Below, one piece after another: positions 1 to 13,147 of a DNA stretch of 64,000 bases. A model generated the notes under the pieces. It had not been told where the DNA came from. It was given only the letters and a program-made list of their open reading frames with translations, and did not search any database. The translations under genes were made by a program, and so were the position numbers. Every line of letters begins with the position of its first letter. Position 1 is the stretch's first letter. This stretch comes from Euborellia annulipes (taxonomy: Eukaryota > Arthropoda > Insecta > Dermaptera > Anisolabididae): the NCBI GenBank assembly GCA_023213315.1, contig JAKCPI010000289.1:124001-188000 (forward strand), in the 5' to 3' direction.

Positions 1-672
1 ATGTGGATTTTCTTTCATAAATCGGCATTGTCAGCAGGGGGGAGGGCATATAAATTATTTTTTTTGAGATGGAGAACTCATTTAAAGATTCCCCCCTCAC
101 CCCATTCACAAAAATATTTTTAAAATACAGTTTAGGCCTATATATTGTATTTTATTCAAATTAAAATTTCCATGCAAATATTTCATTTTATATGACTTCG
201 GAAAATATATTTTAAAAATTTTGGCGAGTCTGCCCCCCTTCCCTCCCCCTTATATACATCCATTTCCAGAAAACCAGTTAACAGTGCTTTAGTAAGAATG
301 GAAAACTTACTAAGCCACTGTTTCTTTATTAAATTTAGCAGAGCGATATTTGTCAAATATATATTTGACAACCAATAAAAAAAGTACTATCTTAGATTTA
401 TTATTATTTATATTACTTTTAAGAAATAACTCATTTTACTTCTTAATATATTGGTTAATATGATAAGCAAAATATGGAAATTAGTTCGATTTTCTTTATT
501 TGATTAAAAAACCAACCAAAATAATTTTGAAATAAAATTCATTTTAATTAAATGATAAATGGGGGGGGGGGGGGGGGGGGGATATTAGAGAAAATATATA
601 TTATAATATGTTTTGATTGATCTTTCAGATTCTTCGCCTTCTGATAAATTGGCAATATATTAAGTGACTCAC
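1..672. other. AT-rich intronic sequence of the copper transporter with a G21 run
   Basis: No exon could be recognised. The stretch should be intron between the third coding exon and the missing exons. It contains a homopolymer of 21 G at 561-581. Confidence 0.5.
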
Positions 673-2256
673 GTGCGATTTCCTTCATCTATACTGCTTC
701 CAGAATTGCTTGTAGGAGCTGGAACAGTCATCGACCGATACCACCATGGAGTATTCGTTTGGAAGTAGAGGTAATCCCTGCAAAATTTAATTATTAATCC
801 TTTTGCATGACTATTTAAATTTAAAATATTTATATTTTTGAGAATTTTTGAGTTTAACGATGTTAAGGGGACTTTCCTAAAGGTGAAAAAAATTGATATT
901 CAATACATGACAAATTTTTCGAAAATTTAGTAGGTGTGTTACGAACAATAAATTTATAAATTCAGAATCGTTATATCTCGTCAGAAAAGTTTGATTGAGC
1001 CCAAAAAGTAACAGAAAGTGGAATGAATTTGAATATAATAATTTAAATTGGTTCATAATTGTGACCAAAAGAATGATAGACGCACAAAAACACGATTGCG
1101 AAGTTAAAACTCATGTTCTTAAATCTTGATCTTTTAAAATATGGGGATTTGTGGAGTGCTATAAAAAAATCATGTTGACTTATATGTTCATACCTATAAT
1201 ATTTAAGGCATTCGTATAAAGTGCTGAGTAGAAAAATGCCAATGCAGGATCCAATTATACCGCCTGCAGAACTAACTTTCCACCAACTGAATAATATTGT
1301 TTCGGTTGTGCCAAAATGGAAATACATCTATAAAAAAAAAAAAAAAAAAAATTAAATTAAATATAATACTTTTCCATTTTTGTCCTTTAGCTTGCTATTT
1401 TGCCCAGCATTTAATTTAATACATAGTTTCCCAAACCAATGAAGGAGCAGGAAAAATTAGCCTCTTCGAAATGAAACTCAAGAGTATTTGGAGACAGTTT
1501 TGGCTTTAATTAATGAACTCAGAAGAATTAAAACCGAAACACCAATACTCTTGATTTTTCATTTCGTAGAGGCTAATTTCCTGGCTGCCCTCATTTATTG
1601 TTAAAATACAAAAGCCACTTCACAAATTGACATAAAAAAATAAGTGTTCACAACTTTGTGAGTAGAGTCACAATAAAAGACATTCTTTTAAAAGGCTAAG
1701 ATTGAAATTTATCAGACATTGAATGAAAATAACTGTGAAAGCTTTAAATTTCCTATCAGACATTGAGCGAAACTTTGAATTTTTTTTGTTTCATCAGACA
1801 GGCACAAATATCCCATTAATTTTTTTTACCCGTATTCATAGTCATTCCTTGAGGAAAAAGGAATCCTTCTTTAGCCTATATAAATGTATAAATTTAAGGA
1901 TTCCTTCTTCCTCAAGGAACGACTATGAATATGGGTATAAGACTCATTTGGTTTGTTGAATTAATTTTGTATACATTTTCTTGTAACTAAATTATAGTGC
2001 AACATGGAAAATAAATGCTCTACCAAGTTTTGTTTTCTTACTAAATAAGAGTTTCTCCAAAAAAGGTTGGGACTGAAATAAATAAAAGATTACAAACCAT
2101 CATCATCATATGATTCATCCCACCTCCGTGGTCCATTGTGGGCATTCCTGGGGAATGGACATGTCCAACGACTGGTTCTGTTGTTGTTAATGGATCCATA
2201 TCCATTGCTTCATGATGATGCATATGATGATCATGAACGTGGTCCGTAAAGTTCAT
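673..2256 (-). CDS. CTR-type high-affinity copper transporter, 5' part (three coding exons)
   Basis: Imports Cu(I) across the plasma or endosomal membrane as a trimer. Coding exons in transcript order are 2256-2098 (start ATG at 2256), 1327-1194 and 777-673. The junctions are phase 0 and then phase 2, with donors GTTTGT, GTATGA and GTGAGT and acceptors TATAG and GCAG. Exon 1 encodes a His/Met-rich extracellular tail (HDHHMHHHE, then a GGGMNHMMMM cluster) that would bind copper. Exon 2 continues the Met cluster with MYFHFG and encodes the first membrane helix (about residues 62-85), ending YECLKYYR. Exon 3 encodes the start of the cytosolic loop (RDYLYFQTN...). The second and third helices, with the MxxxM and GxxxG motifs, are not visible between 1 and 660, so the gene runs off the left edge. 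A TTCGAAATAG acceptor-like sequence directly before the ATG suggests an intron in the 5' UTR. SLC31A1/Ctr1A-like; I cannot assign the exact paralogue. Confidence 0.93.
1437..1600. repeat. Inverted-repeat element
   Basis: Arms of about 50 bases at 1437-1486 and 1543-1600 are near-perfect reverse complements (AGCCTCTTCGAAATGAAA against TTTCATTTCGTAGAGGCT). This is a non-autonomous foldback/MITE in the first coding intron of the copper transporter. Confidence 0.7.
1827..1937. repeat. Short palindromic element
   Basis: Arms of about 41 bases (TACCCGTATTCATAGTC against GACTATGAATATGGGTA) flank a roughly 29-base AT-rich loop. It lies in the first coding intron of the copper transporter. Confidence 0.75.
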
Positions 2257-2320
2257 CTATTTCGAACAAAAACGATATATTAGAAAAAATGTTTATGGAT
2301 CAAAATTTTTAATTCTATCA

Positions 2321-5300
2321 TTGCTTATACTGTATATTAAAAATGAATTTGATAAACAAAAGCACTCTAAATTTCTTTCTCTTCCGTGGTTTGTGATGTT
2401 TATCATATTTATACAACACACATCACCGGATGCGATAATGCATTTTAGATTTGAGAATTATTTTATAAATATTTTTAAAACCATTTGTTTATTAGGATTC
2501 AGGGAAATCACAGAATTTCGTTTATTATCTTACTTGTTAGTATACAAAACAAATTTTGTAAGGATATGTGACGATATTAATAAAAAAAAAATTTTTGGAA
2601 ATCGAGACAAAAGTTTTTTAAACAAAGAAATAGTTCTGACCTCAAAAAATTCATCTTAAAAATTGGGACCTCAAACGATAAGAATTCGAGATAAAAGAAT
2701 TTTATTTTTTGGATAGGCAAAGACGAAAAAGAATATTACTTGAATGCTATAAATCAAATTTCATTAAATTATTTCCTATAATTTTAACTTAAATATTTAA
2801 AAAGCCCTGCCCTGAGAAAGTAGAGGTTTCATACCACTAAAAGCAGTCAGGAGTTCACTTTCCATCATGATAAAAATTTATTTAAATTATATAATTACTA
2901 GAAATTAAATAAAATGGAGCTCAAATCTTCTCAGATCCCGAAAATTATTTTTCCCTGAATGTTATGGATAACGAAAACAAAAGAAGTCAATTTGGTTGCC
3001 TAAGGCATAGGCGTACATTTTTATATTTGTAGAATCAAAAAACCAATTTGTCAATGATTCTTCGGTACTTAAAACTATATTATTTTAATATTTTGCACTC
3101 ATCCACCTTTGAATTTTATATATATTTATATTATATTAAAATTTTGCATTAATTTTTTTCTTTTGCTCTTTTCACAATAAGATATTCTTGCTATTTTTTA
3201 TGCATATTTTTATTATTATGAACAAACTATTATTCATTGTTTTTATTTTATTTAAATTTTTTTTCAATAGATAGCAAAATTCAAGTATTAATTTTCTACA
3301 AAAACAAATGAATAATTCAAAAAAAAATTTAAAAAAAAATGAAAAATGATATTGCAATTAAGTTTTGCAATTGCTTTTCCCGAAAGGCTTTATATGTAAA
3401 TTGAAATTTAAGAAAATTATTTTTAAGATAGAAAATTCTATTGTTAGGAATTAGGAAAGTTTTAATTGAAGTGCAAAAACAAATATGAGATAAAAAAATT
3501 ATCAAAAAAAACAAAACAAAATGATTTCTCTATTTTGAAAAATTTATTTTATATAATTGCCAATAAAAAAGTAATATATTGCAATGTCAAGTTATAAATT
3601 ATAACCATTTCTTCAACAGGTGTGAAGAATTGTCAATTAACAAAAAAAAGTTATTTATTAATTTAATTGTAAAATTTAAAAAATATTACTTACAAAACGA
3701 TTTTAGGTTAATCAACTTCATTGGCAAATTTTCTTTTTTAAAAATTAAATAATCTATTTAAATATATTGATAGAAAATAAATTAATCAAAAAAATTAATT
3801 TCTTATTTGTTTATGTATATTTATGTCATATTTCCTCGGTCTCTCTGATTTAAAATGATTCCCTTTATTTATTGTTTGAACGTGATATCTCTTCAGATAA
3901 GAACAATCTATTTTATAATTTGATGTAGGTAAATAATAATTATATCAAATTTTTTTTTTTTTTTATTTGCCCTCTCGGCTGTTGAGGCCATTTAGTTCTA
4001 CAATTATATACCTATATATTTAATTAATTTTTTTTAAATTCGATTTAAGCTTTTTCGGCATTAGAGGCCATTTAGACCATGTCCCTATTTATATTAGTAC
4101 CAAATTCGTTCCGTTTCTTTTTGCGCTCTTCTAATCTAAGCAGGTCATATTTCCCTAATTTTTCATTTTTATTATTTTCTTTTAACTAATTATAATAATT
4201 TTAACAATAATAAATTTTATAATATCGGCTGATTTCTTATATAATTAATTTACTTGCTTTGATTTATAACAAAACGTACGGGTAAAACATTTTTTTAAGC
4301 ATGCCTGTCACTCAAATCACTTTCTAAACCGTGTTTTTTTTTCTCTCTCTCTTTTCTCTGCAAGAGAAACGTTACCAAAGATAATTTTATTTAGAATTTG
4401 TTTAAAAATCTATTTTCATTAATCAATAATATTATTAGTTCAAAATATTTATGAATAATTGGAATGATTCAATGAGATTTATTTAAAAAAATTTAAATCC
4501 TGGATATTATCATTTACTAATTATATAAATAAAATTAAGAAACGTTAGTGATTTATTAAGGAAAAGCGAAAATGCTGACTCTTGGGATTAGTCGCTATTG
4601 TAAAGTATAATTTTCAAACTATATAAATAGAGAAAAATAATTGACTAATTATATAAATAGGACATTTATATATTTATTAATTAGAAAACGATATTATGAT
4701 TTTAATTAATACAGATAGATGTTTGGAAATTTTCTGAAACTCAGTCAATTTCGATCTCTGCAAGACGAAACTTGGTTAATAAACCTTTAAAATTACAAAA
4801 TTTTGTTCCATTATTGCTCTAGCCCAACTAAAAATATCTTAATAGCCAGAAATTCAATTTAGTTAAACGCATAAGAAAACATGCTCTCACTAGATAGAAT
4901 ACACTTTATGAATCGAATCTCAGGGAAAAAAAATTCTAGCAGGGGTTGGGTTACTATCAAAATTATAGTCGGCTCAAAATTTTATATTATCTTAAAAATT
5001 TTCCAGACTCATTGTCAGCTCAGCAGGTTCATTCTCCCCCTCCCCCTCTTCTACAAGTGCGGTTACACGTAAGGTGGGAGGGGCCAATTCATCCCCAAAG
5101 TCCCCAAAAATGAAATGACAGATCTGCGCCTCTATACAATTTTTAGGAACGACCATATATAATTCTAATTAATTCATTTTTAATACATTCTATATTTATT
5201 TGAATTCATAAATTCTTCTATAAAATATTTAAAATATCCTACCTAAGAATGAAAAATTTAACAATAGGTCCTATATTTTTGCAACTTTTAAAATACAGTA

Positions 5301-6100
5301 GTTGCAAGTTTTATCGTTCATTGTATCTTTATGAAAAATAAATATTAATATCGTATGCTTTGTTTCCTCCTCTCAGTTGAGTATGATAAATATTAAGTAT
5401 AGATTGTAATGACCTTCTAAAGTCATTTTAAAATATTAACTAGCTTACTATTATACTTTCATTTTACATTTAAAATTTTCATTCATTCATTTTAAAAATC
5501 AATTTATAATTAAAAGTAATTAATTTATTTAAAATATGATTACCAAGGTTGATTTGAAAGGTCAAGATAGAGAAAAATAATTATTAAAATTTTATTAAGA
5601 TAATCAGAGGAATTGTTTTCTTACAAGTAACATCAAAGTAGATCATTTCCTTATTTAAATAATCTATTTTGTAATATTCCATTATATTTATTTTTCATTT
5701 AGGATCTGTTGAAATATTTTTCATTTAAAGGACAAAAGGCGAAGCTCGTGAACGACTACATAGTAAAAAAAAAAAAAAAACACTAGGCGTTCCAGATATA
5801 GCCGAGGGGGATAACTAAAAAAAAATACATTCTTTTTCGTCTTCCTTCTTGTGGAACTTATACATAAAAAAGAATAGGCCTATTTTATTTGAACGTCCGT
5901 TCAGAGATAGGTTTGCCATCCGAAACAATATTAGAAAATAACATACTTTATCCCAGGCAAACACAAATCGTTAGATAATCCGTTTCTGAGCTCCTGAGCT
6001 AAAGCAACAATAGCAAAAATTTTTCCAAGACAGGGGGGAAAAATTTTTTTTTATGTATCTAAATAAAATGATTAAAGAATCATATTAAAATGTAATATAC
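2321..6100. other. Intergenic AT-rich stretch without a recognised gene
   Basis: No coding exon is supported; open frames here are low-complexity and lack homology I recognise. At 3950-4130 there is a T-run followed by sequence related to the interior of the hAT-like MITE at 17607 (GGCCATTTAGACC motif). Purine-poor and poly(A) tracts dominate the rest. Confidence 0.5.
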
Positions 6101-6105
6101 TAGAA

Positions 6106-6283
6106 CAGGGCCGGATCTAGAGGGGGGCAGTGGGTGCTTGGGCCCGGATATCAGGGTGCGGCAATTAAAGAAAGATTTACTAAAAAAAAGGTAAAATGAT
6201 ATGAATTTTGTATAGAAAACTTTAAGGAGGGGGCGACAAATTAAATTTTGCCCTCCCTAAAAAATTTCGTAGTTCCGGCCCTG
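6106..6283 (+). mobile_element. hAT-like MITE, family A (complete)
   Basis: Terminal inverted repeats are CAGGGCCGGATCTAG at the left and the matching TAGTTCCGGCCCTG at the right. It is flanked by an 8-bp direct duplication TACTAGAA (6098-6105 and 6284-6291), the target-site length of hAT transposons. It is 178 bp long and non-coding, so it would be moved by a hAT transposase encoded elsewhere. Related copies lie at 14375, 16832, 15335 (fragment) and 18949 (half). Confidence 0.92.
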
Positions 6284-6429
6284 TACTAGAATGTAATAGT
6301 TATATTATAAAAATAATTAAATTACTATTAACTAATTAATTTAAAATTATATAATTTTAGATTTTAGAATATCAGTAGTTGCTCTGATTTCTCAGGGACA
6401 ATAGGGCGCCTATGATAGGGTAGTAGCAG

Positions 6430-6830
6430 AAATTTTTACTTTCTCGTACCCTATATATGAAATATATAGAGAGAGAAAGTATTGCGATCATGTCAAAAAT
6501 TCGATGTCGAGATTTTGATGGATATACATGTTTTGAGGTCCCCTGAGTCCAAAAAAGTGGGTCCCGCAAATTGGTCGTGTGTGTGTGTGTGTGTGTGTGT
6601 GTCTGTGTGTGGACAGATTTTTAGCATGAAGGAATTGAGCTACCGGATTGAAATTTTATATTTAAATTAAGTACCTTCGAAGAAAAAAGTACTAGTACTT
6701 TACTGATGTACTTTTTAAATTTTTTTTTCGATTTTCTCAAAATTCGCTCCACCAAAATTGTTAAAAATTCAAAAATCAATTTTTTACATGCTCTTTAAAA
6801 TGTTTATTCTCATTTTGCCCTAAAAATGTT
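6430..6830 (+). repeat. Dispersed repeat R1 with (TG)n
   Basis: This copy runs from a palindromic ACTTTCTC/GAGAAAGT end through GATTTTGATGGATATAC, a (TG)n block at 6577-6612 and AAGTACTAGTACTTTAC. The same sequence recurs at 12500, 20821, 24470, 28610, 40655, 41630, 56990, 60170 and 61455. Family unknown; the palindromic ends suggest a non-autonomous DNA element. Confidence 0.75.
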
Positions 6831-7528
6831 TTGTTTTAATTCATCGGATTACAATGGCCTCTTTACACCTTCCCTGAATTCGTACATTCCTGGGAGAGTG
6901 AAAAACAATAATCCCAAGTGGAAGGAAAGCGCTGTTTTTTATATTTTAAATTAGTTTGCCGATTTTATTTTTGTTTAAAAATTACAAAATATTTAGCTTT
7001 ATAAAAAAGTTTATTAAAAATAATAATGATATATCTCATTAATCACAAATATTTTTGTAAGAATTTATTGATTTGAACTTTTATGCATCTAAAACTCATA
7101 AATAATAATTAATTATGATAATTAAGACAGAGATAGTATCCTATCAAAGGATGTACCTTGATATGAAAAACGCAAAATACCACACAAAGCGATTATTATT
7201 AAGAAATAAGACGGATTTTGCGTTATCTTTTTTATTTTTTCCTTGTATCTTTGTTATATCCTGATTTATGTGTATTGGTTGCGTCAAAACGTTTAATAAT
7301 CCTAGATTTGTTTTTGAGGTCGATTAATTTTTCCTTATATATATATTTTTTCTTGAAAACGAATTGGCAAATTTATAACAATCAAAGAATCGGGTTCCCA
7401 TTACTTTAGTGTAACTGTAAAGTCATACTGCAAGCAAAATGCTTCAAAACATGAAAAACAATTTTTTGAATAAAATTATAATTCCAAAATATACTCTTAA
7501 ATAAACTTGCAAGTTCATAGAGTCTATT

Positions 7529-7737
7529 CAGTAAGCTTCAATATTAACCGCCACCCCTAGAAAAGAGAGCCGTGAATTTAGGCAACCAGAGCGCTTAGAT
7601 GGCGTAATTGTTGTCTCAAAAATAGTATTTCCACTGCAATATTAAAAAAAGTTTATTTATTTATTTTCTAAGCACTCTGGTTGTCTAACTTCACTACTCT
7701 TATCTCTAGGGGTAGCGGTTAATATTGAAACTGACTG
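7529..7737. mobile_element. Tc1/mariner-type MITE
   Basis: The terminal inverted repeats begin CAGT and continue TTCAATATTAACC. The inner arms CCACCCCTAGA and TCTAGGGGTAG also pair, as do CAACCAGAGCGCTTAG and CTAAGCACTCTGGTTG. CAGT termini are typical of Tc1/mariner elements, but a TA duplication is clear only at the right side. Confidence 0.65.
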
Positions 7738-8591
7738 TACTTATTTTATTATTTTTTTAATATGAATAATTTTTAATGAATACTTTCGTGGTTCAAACTT
7801 AGAAAATTTCCATTTTTCATAAAAATAATGAAATAGACCTAATATTGTAGGATAAAGGACTTTTAATTTGAATAAATATTTATTCATAATTTTTCCGTAT
7901 TTATTAAAAAATAGTACCTTAGAAATGTCTCTTATTTATGTGTCTGTGGAAGTTATTAAAATTCCCTGCACTTATTATTAAGTGATCTGGAATGCTGTTC
8001 GGGAAGAGACCATGGCCTTTTGAGCTGATTGCCTCAAACAGGGCAGATGTGACGTCATTCTCAGAAGCAGAGCTATCGATTCGCGGGTACAAGCCATTTT
8101 ATGCACTACCTTGACAATTTATTTATTTCATTATCAATTTGAATATAATACAATTAAAAATTATTGTATATTCAAGAGTTTGAGTCCTAAATGATTATTG
8201 GTTCCGAAAAAAAAAATTCGCTGATTTTAATTTTGATTTTAAAAATCTTCAGTTATTTCGATAAAAATTTTGGTACAGTAAATGGAAACAAACTTGTTTT
8301 CATTAGATAAAAGTTATAAAAAATATACATATTTCGTGTTTCATTTGAATATCTTAGGTTCGCTCGCGTCTGAGAGGTTTCAGCGGTCACAATTTTGAAG
8401 CTATCGACCTCAATTTTTTTTTTTTAAATTAAAGCTTTTTAAAATATCTACAACTCAGAGAAGCCCTTTTTTTTTGATTTTCGAAAAAATTTTTAGACTC
8501 GCCCCTTAAGGCCATAACCTAATCACATATCTACATTACATATTTTTATTATTACTCTATGACAATTATATTTTTTAAATATCATTAGATT

Positions 8592-8839
8592 ATATCGCCT
8601 GCTGAGAATCATAGTGGGAAAATCTGAAAATTCAATTTTTGAGTTAAGCTTAGCAAACGTTGTTAAAACATCTTCTCTTTTGAGTGCCAAAGTGGACAAA
8701 ATATTCTTTGCTATTGATTCTGATCTATTACTTTGATGCCTGGCTTTTTAAATGTATTATGTTTATAAAACTTTCAAACCCTTTTTCTCATATTGTTAAA
8801 TCTCGGACTTTCGCCATTATGATTCTGAGCAGGCGATAT
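8592..8839. mobile_element. MITE with GCCTGCTGAGAATCATAGTGG termini
   Basis: The terminal repeat GCCTGCTGAGAATCATA returns inverted at 8816-8839 as TATGATTCTGAGCAGGC, with complementary TTTCGCC and GGGAAAAT neighbours. One end of another copy lies at 11275-11350, showing it is a dispersed family. Confidence 0.7.
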
Positions 8840-9133
8840 TTTATAAATATTTTTTAAATGTTCTTATTTTTGTAGTCCATTGGCCAGGGGCAGAAAGAAA
8901 TATTCTTTTTTTTTATAAAAGTATAATTTTTAATGGAAATGTATTATATAATAAATGTTTAATTTAGAGAAAGTAGAACAAACATTTAAGTGATATATGT
9001 GAATAAATTAGTAAAAGTTGAAAAGTATAAAATTATCTTTGGATTATTTTTTGATTAAAATTTATTTTTGTTTAGAAATTTAAAGAGTTTACATGTTGGT
9101 TGGCTAAATTTGTTTCCTCATTAATCTACTTCC

Positions 9134-9420
9134 GGGAGATGAGAAACATTTAGTTAGGGTCTTAATAAGACGGGGGTTCGAATCCCTCTCCCAGTTAGCT
9201 GTTCCCCCCTGATGCATCGACCACAGGTTTTAAATAAGTGAGCAAGGACTGGGAACGCAAAGGCCTCATGGGATCTCTGGAATTAGGTTACTGGTCTAGG
9301 TTACGAGTACAAAGTTTCTTCAAATATAAGTTTAGAGAAACTGCTCTTAATCTTAACTTTAAATAATTATTTCATTTATATTTGAAGATTATCTCAAAAA
9401 AAAAAAAAAAAAAAAAAAAA
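9134..9420 (+). repeat. tRNA-derived SINE with poly(A) tail
   Basis: A box-B-like sequence GGTTCGAATCC at 9175-9185 lies in a tRNA-like head, followed by unrelated body sequence and a 25-base A tail ending at 9420. This is the layout of a tRNA-derived SINE. Its body differs from the SINE at 25576. Confidence 0.6.
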
Positions 9421-9771
9421 TTAAACTTCTATAATGTTAAATCTGATTAAGGGCCGGGTGCTTCATGTATGGGAAGTTAGTTGACCTATAGTTAGTGTGT
9501 AATGCAGAAACTCGAGTTGATTGCCTCGGTTATTTCTCCAGTTAACCGTCCATATTTATTTAAATTATAAATTATAAATGACAAAAAATATTTATAGTAT
9601 TATTTATAAGGGCTCCCACACCCCCTCCCCTGGTCGAGAAGTTAGAGGTATCAACAATTATAATTTTAACATCCAAGGGTGGTTTCGGGCCCGAAACCAT
9701 TTGAAACGGTTTGATAAGTTGATAATAAATAATAAATTATAGGCGTTGATAATAGAAGTGGCTGTTCAGCA

Positions 9772-10306
9772 ATTAGAATGATGAAGGAAGAGAGGATGTC
9801 AGCCAGAAAAGGAGCCTCTATCGAATAAAAATCTCCAATCAGAAAACGTTTCGGGTTTAATTAGATAAAACCATCATCAGTTCTTTAGAGATTATTGGCA
9901 ATCTCAAGATGCACACCATTGAGATGCAGATAGAGTTGTTATATATAAACATATACAAAATTATATAAAAAATACAAAATTTGCATATCAGTTGTCAGAT
10001 GCTCATCAGTCAACACGGCCAAGTCTCAAATGTATCAATCACATTTGAGACTTGGCCGTGTTGACTGATGAGCATCTGACAACTGATATGCAAATTTTGT
10101 ATTTTTTATATAATTTTGTATATGTTTATATATAACAACTCTATCTGCATCTCAATGGTGTGCATCTTGAGATTGCCAATAATCTCTAAAGAACTGATGA
10201 TGGTTTTATCTAATTAAACCCGAAACGTTTTCTGATTGGAGATTTTTATTCGATAGAGGCTCCTTTTCTGGCTGACTGACATCCTCTCTTCCTTCATCAT
10301 TCTAAT
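9772..10306. repeat. Long perfect foldback element (about 260-bp arms) with hammerhead-like cores
   Basis: The two arms are almost perfect reverse complements around a centre near 10039, from ATTAGAATGATGAAGG to the mirrored end CCTTCATCATTCTAAT. Near-identity of the arms implies recent formation. Each arm contains CTGATGA, a GGTTT/AAACC stem and GAAACGTTT: on the minus strand at 9843-9890 and on the plus strand at 10190-10236. No protein-coding content is seen. It may be an inverted pair of Penelope-like terminal repeats, judged from the ribozyme-like core only. Confidence 0.85.
10190..10236 (+). ncRNA. Hammerhead-ribozyme-like core
   Basis: Order seen: AGAA, CTGATGA, T, GGTTT-loop-AAACC, C, GAAAC, GTT, TTCT. 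The AGAA/TTCT pair would form stem I and GGTTT/AAACC stem II; the short AC/GT is stem III as in minimal, dimer-acting hammerheads. The pair next to CTGATGA is T opposite C instead of the usual G-C, so activity is uncertain. An inverted copy lies at 9843-9890. Confidence 0.5.
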
Positions 10307-10309
10307 AAA

Positions 10310-13140
10310 TTATAGGCCTCTATATCATATGTAAGTTTTGGCTTTTTAGACTCCCCCTCTGCCTTGTTAGGAATAATAAGCAAATCGTTAACCCCCTCCC
10401 CCCTTGCTTACATAAGCATTTTATATTTCCCCTTTAAACTTTTTTTTAAGGGAAAAACGACATTTTTTTCGATTAAAAATGATTAACTCCTCTTTGTTCG
10501 TAAAAATAAAAAAATATAATACTCCATAGACTGCTTACGTAAAATTTAAATAGTCCCTAACACAAATACTTAAAAAAAAAAAATATATTATCCAGTAATG
10601 ACAATGAATAAAATTACAATTAAAACACAGAATGCGAAATGATATAGAATTTTATAAAATATGAATTCACTATGAAAAATGACAGAGTTACTCTTAGCAA
10701 CGAGAATGAAGTACTTACTGTCGGTAAAGAAGAAAAATGATAATCGGTTTGTGGAAAAAGCTATTTATCGAGAAATCTCAAATCGGAGATTATTCATTAG
10801 ATAGAATGTAACTTTATAACAATTATTAAAGAATTACATAAAGTTAAATATAGTAATTAGATATTAATCATTAGATATTGCACCTTAACGATTATTATCT
10901 TATAATTTTATTTGATGTACTTTTTTTAATCTAGATTAGATATGGAATGTTAATGTCCTTATTTTATATATAGGCTTATATTTGCTTGTCTAGTAGATAC
11001 TTATATTTAGTACCTAATAGACAGGCACGGGTCCACAGGAAGTGCAATCGTTTCCCCCTTCCCTAAAATTACTTTGTTTTACACGAACTCATACATCCTC
11101 TTATACTGTATACATGGTAATTCCGTATCAGTGATCTAGGTAATTTAAAGGATGGTTATATTGGTCCAAATAAAAAAAAAATTACCATAAACATTTACTG
11201 TATTTGGAAACCCTTTTTTGTTTCCAAATATTCATCATTCTTTTTCACTAAATAATTTATATCTCTGGAATATATCTGCTGAGAATCATAGTGGCGAAAG
11301 TCAAAAATTCAATTTTTGAGTTAAGCCTTCGAAACGTTGTTAAAACGTCCTCTGCCTGGCTAGCGCTTAATGTATAGTAATGATAATGATATATTTCAAA
11401 ATTGTGGCTATTTTTATTTAAAAATTTTTAAAACGGATAAATTAATCAAATTATTTTTTTCCCCAAACTAAAAATTTGTATTAATGAGTTCAGTGCAAAA
11501 ATTTAACTCAATCGGTCAAGTCGTTTCAGAGTTATAAATTGCACTCACAAATTATTTAGTGATAAAAAATGGAGATTATCTGGTGAAAGAAGCATTTCCA
11601 AACATATTAATTGAAACTTTTTCTTTTTTTTTTTAATATAACCCCCTACGGAATTTAAGAAACACCTCGGATATAGGCAAAAGATAGCCGCTGAATCCTC
11701 CACTTCTAATTGCCACATTGGGACTCTCACCCATTCTTCCGGATGAAAAGGCGATCGTCAGGATGTCGAATAATATAACCTGAAGTTTCTTAACTAAAAA
11801 GTCGTTGAATTTTTTAAAATTAACATAATTAGATTCACATGAAAGATAAAAGGTAGAACGAAATTTATTTTTATTAATTAAAAAAAATTAATTATATAAA
11901 GGAAATAAACGAAGTTCATTTAAGGGAATTTTATATCAAATATGATTTGACATACTTTAATGTTCAAGCATGAAGGAATTTCAATTTAATTTCAATGCAA
12001 GACCAGAAATTCTTTACGAAATTAAATCCATTTCTTTGATATTGATCTCTTTGGGTCATTGATTTGTTCCTTTCATACCATTAGTTGCTAAAAGTGCGCA
12101 CAGGATTATTTTATTATGATTATAGTCGTGTGAAGTTTCTTTTTCTTAAGATGATTGAAAATTAAGCGTGTTGTCTCTTTTCAGGCGTAGCTTTAACTTT
12201 ATTCATCCATTGAAATTATTATCTTCTCAAGCTATTGTTGTATTCGCCTGAAATCTTTTTGCAAAAAAGTATTCCTTAGAAGAAGTATTGATCACTCACT
12301 CCCCGGTGGAAGTTAGGATAAAAAGTTCATTCGCAGCAGCTTTTTTGCAAGGCAGGGGAATTATTTGCTCCAGCCCCCAAGAAATCAAAAGTTAAAAAAT
12401 CCCTTTAACCTTTAAATAATGGATATTAGCTAGAATATTCTTATTTTATGAACTTGAAAGTCCCTATTATCAATTATATGAACCAAGCACTGATAGTGAT
12501 TTTGAACAAAATCGGCCAAAGAGTAAAGAGTACTAGTACTTAATTGATGTACTTTTTCAGCTTTTTTCGGTTTTCTCAAAATTCGCTATCAATCCATCGG
12601 TATCGATTGGGATTTACACAGGTCCCACGACCGACTCACTTTAGCCAAAATTGAAAGCAGCTAAATAACAGGCACAAAGGGTTGTGGCCAAACTGCTAAA
12701 AGAAATACACGACGCTAAAATCGAATCTTAAATAAACTAAGATCATATTTAAAAAATAATATAAATTGAAAGCTTATGAGAACATGGCAAATTGACTTTT
12801 TTTTACAAAAATATTATTTCATTATCAAATGAAAAAGATTAAGAAACGCTGATGTAAATAATTGCTCTGACGTTTATAAAAATTTGTCTATAGATACATA
12901 GAGAGAAAAAAAGAAAGAAAGTAAATTATAAATTAAAATTCTGTTTCGGATTATCAAATTTTGAAAGAAACAATATGAATCGATAATAGGCCTATTGATT
13001 TATGAATTTATTATAATAATTATTATCAATCTCTAAATTCTTCGGGCAAAAAATATTATTATTAAAAACAAAAACGTCTTCTGCTACTAAGGCCATTTAG
13101 GGTTGTGAATTTTATTTAATAAGTTTTTAGATAGAATATA
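10310..13140. other. Gene-free AT-rich stretch with repeat fragments
   Basis: No exon is supported. Recognisable pieces are one end of the 8592 MITE family at 11275-11350 and a fragment of repeat R1 at 12500-12590 (AAATCGGCCAAAGAGTA ... TGATGTACTTTTTCAG). The rest is AT-rich without structure I can name. Confidence 0.5.
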
Positions 13141-13147
13141 CTTATGG

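Noticed and set aside
1..660. Search for the missing copper-transporter helices
   Set aside because: No minus-strand frame with MxxxM or GxxxG helices was found; the exons must lie outside the window.
2321..2659. 112-codon plus-strand open frame
   Set aside because: AT-rich composition, no recognisable motif, no splice context; consistent with chance.
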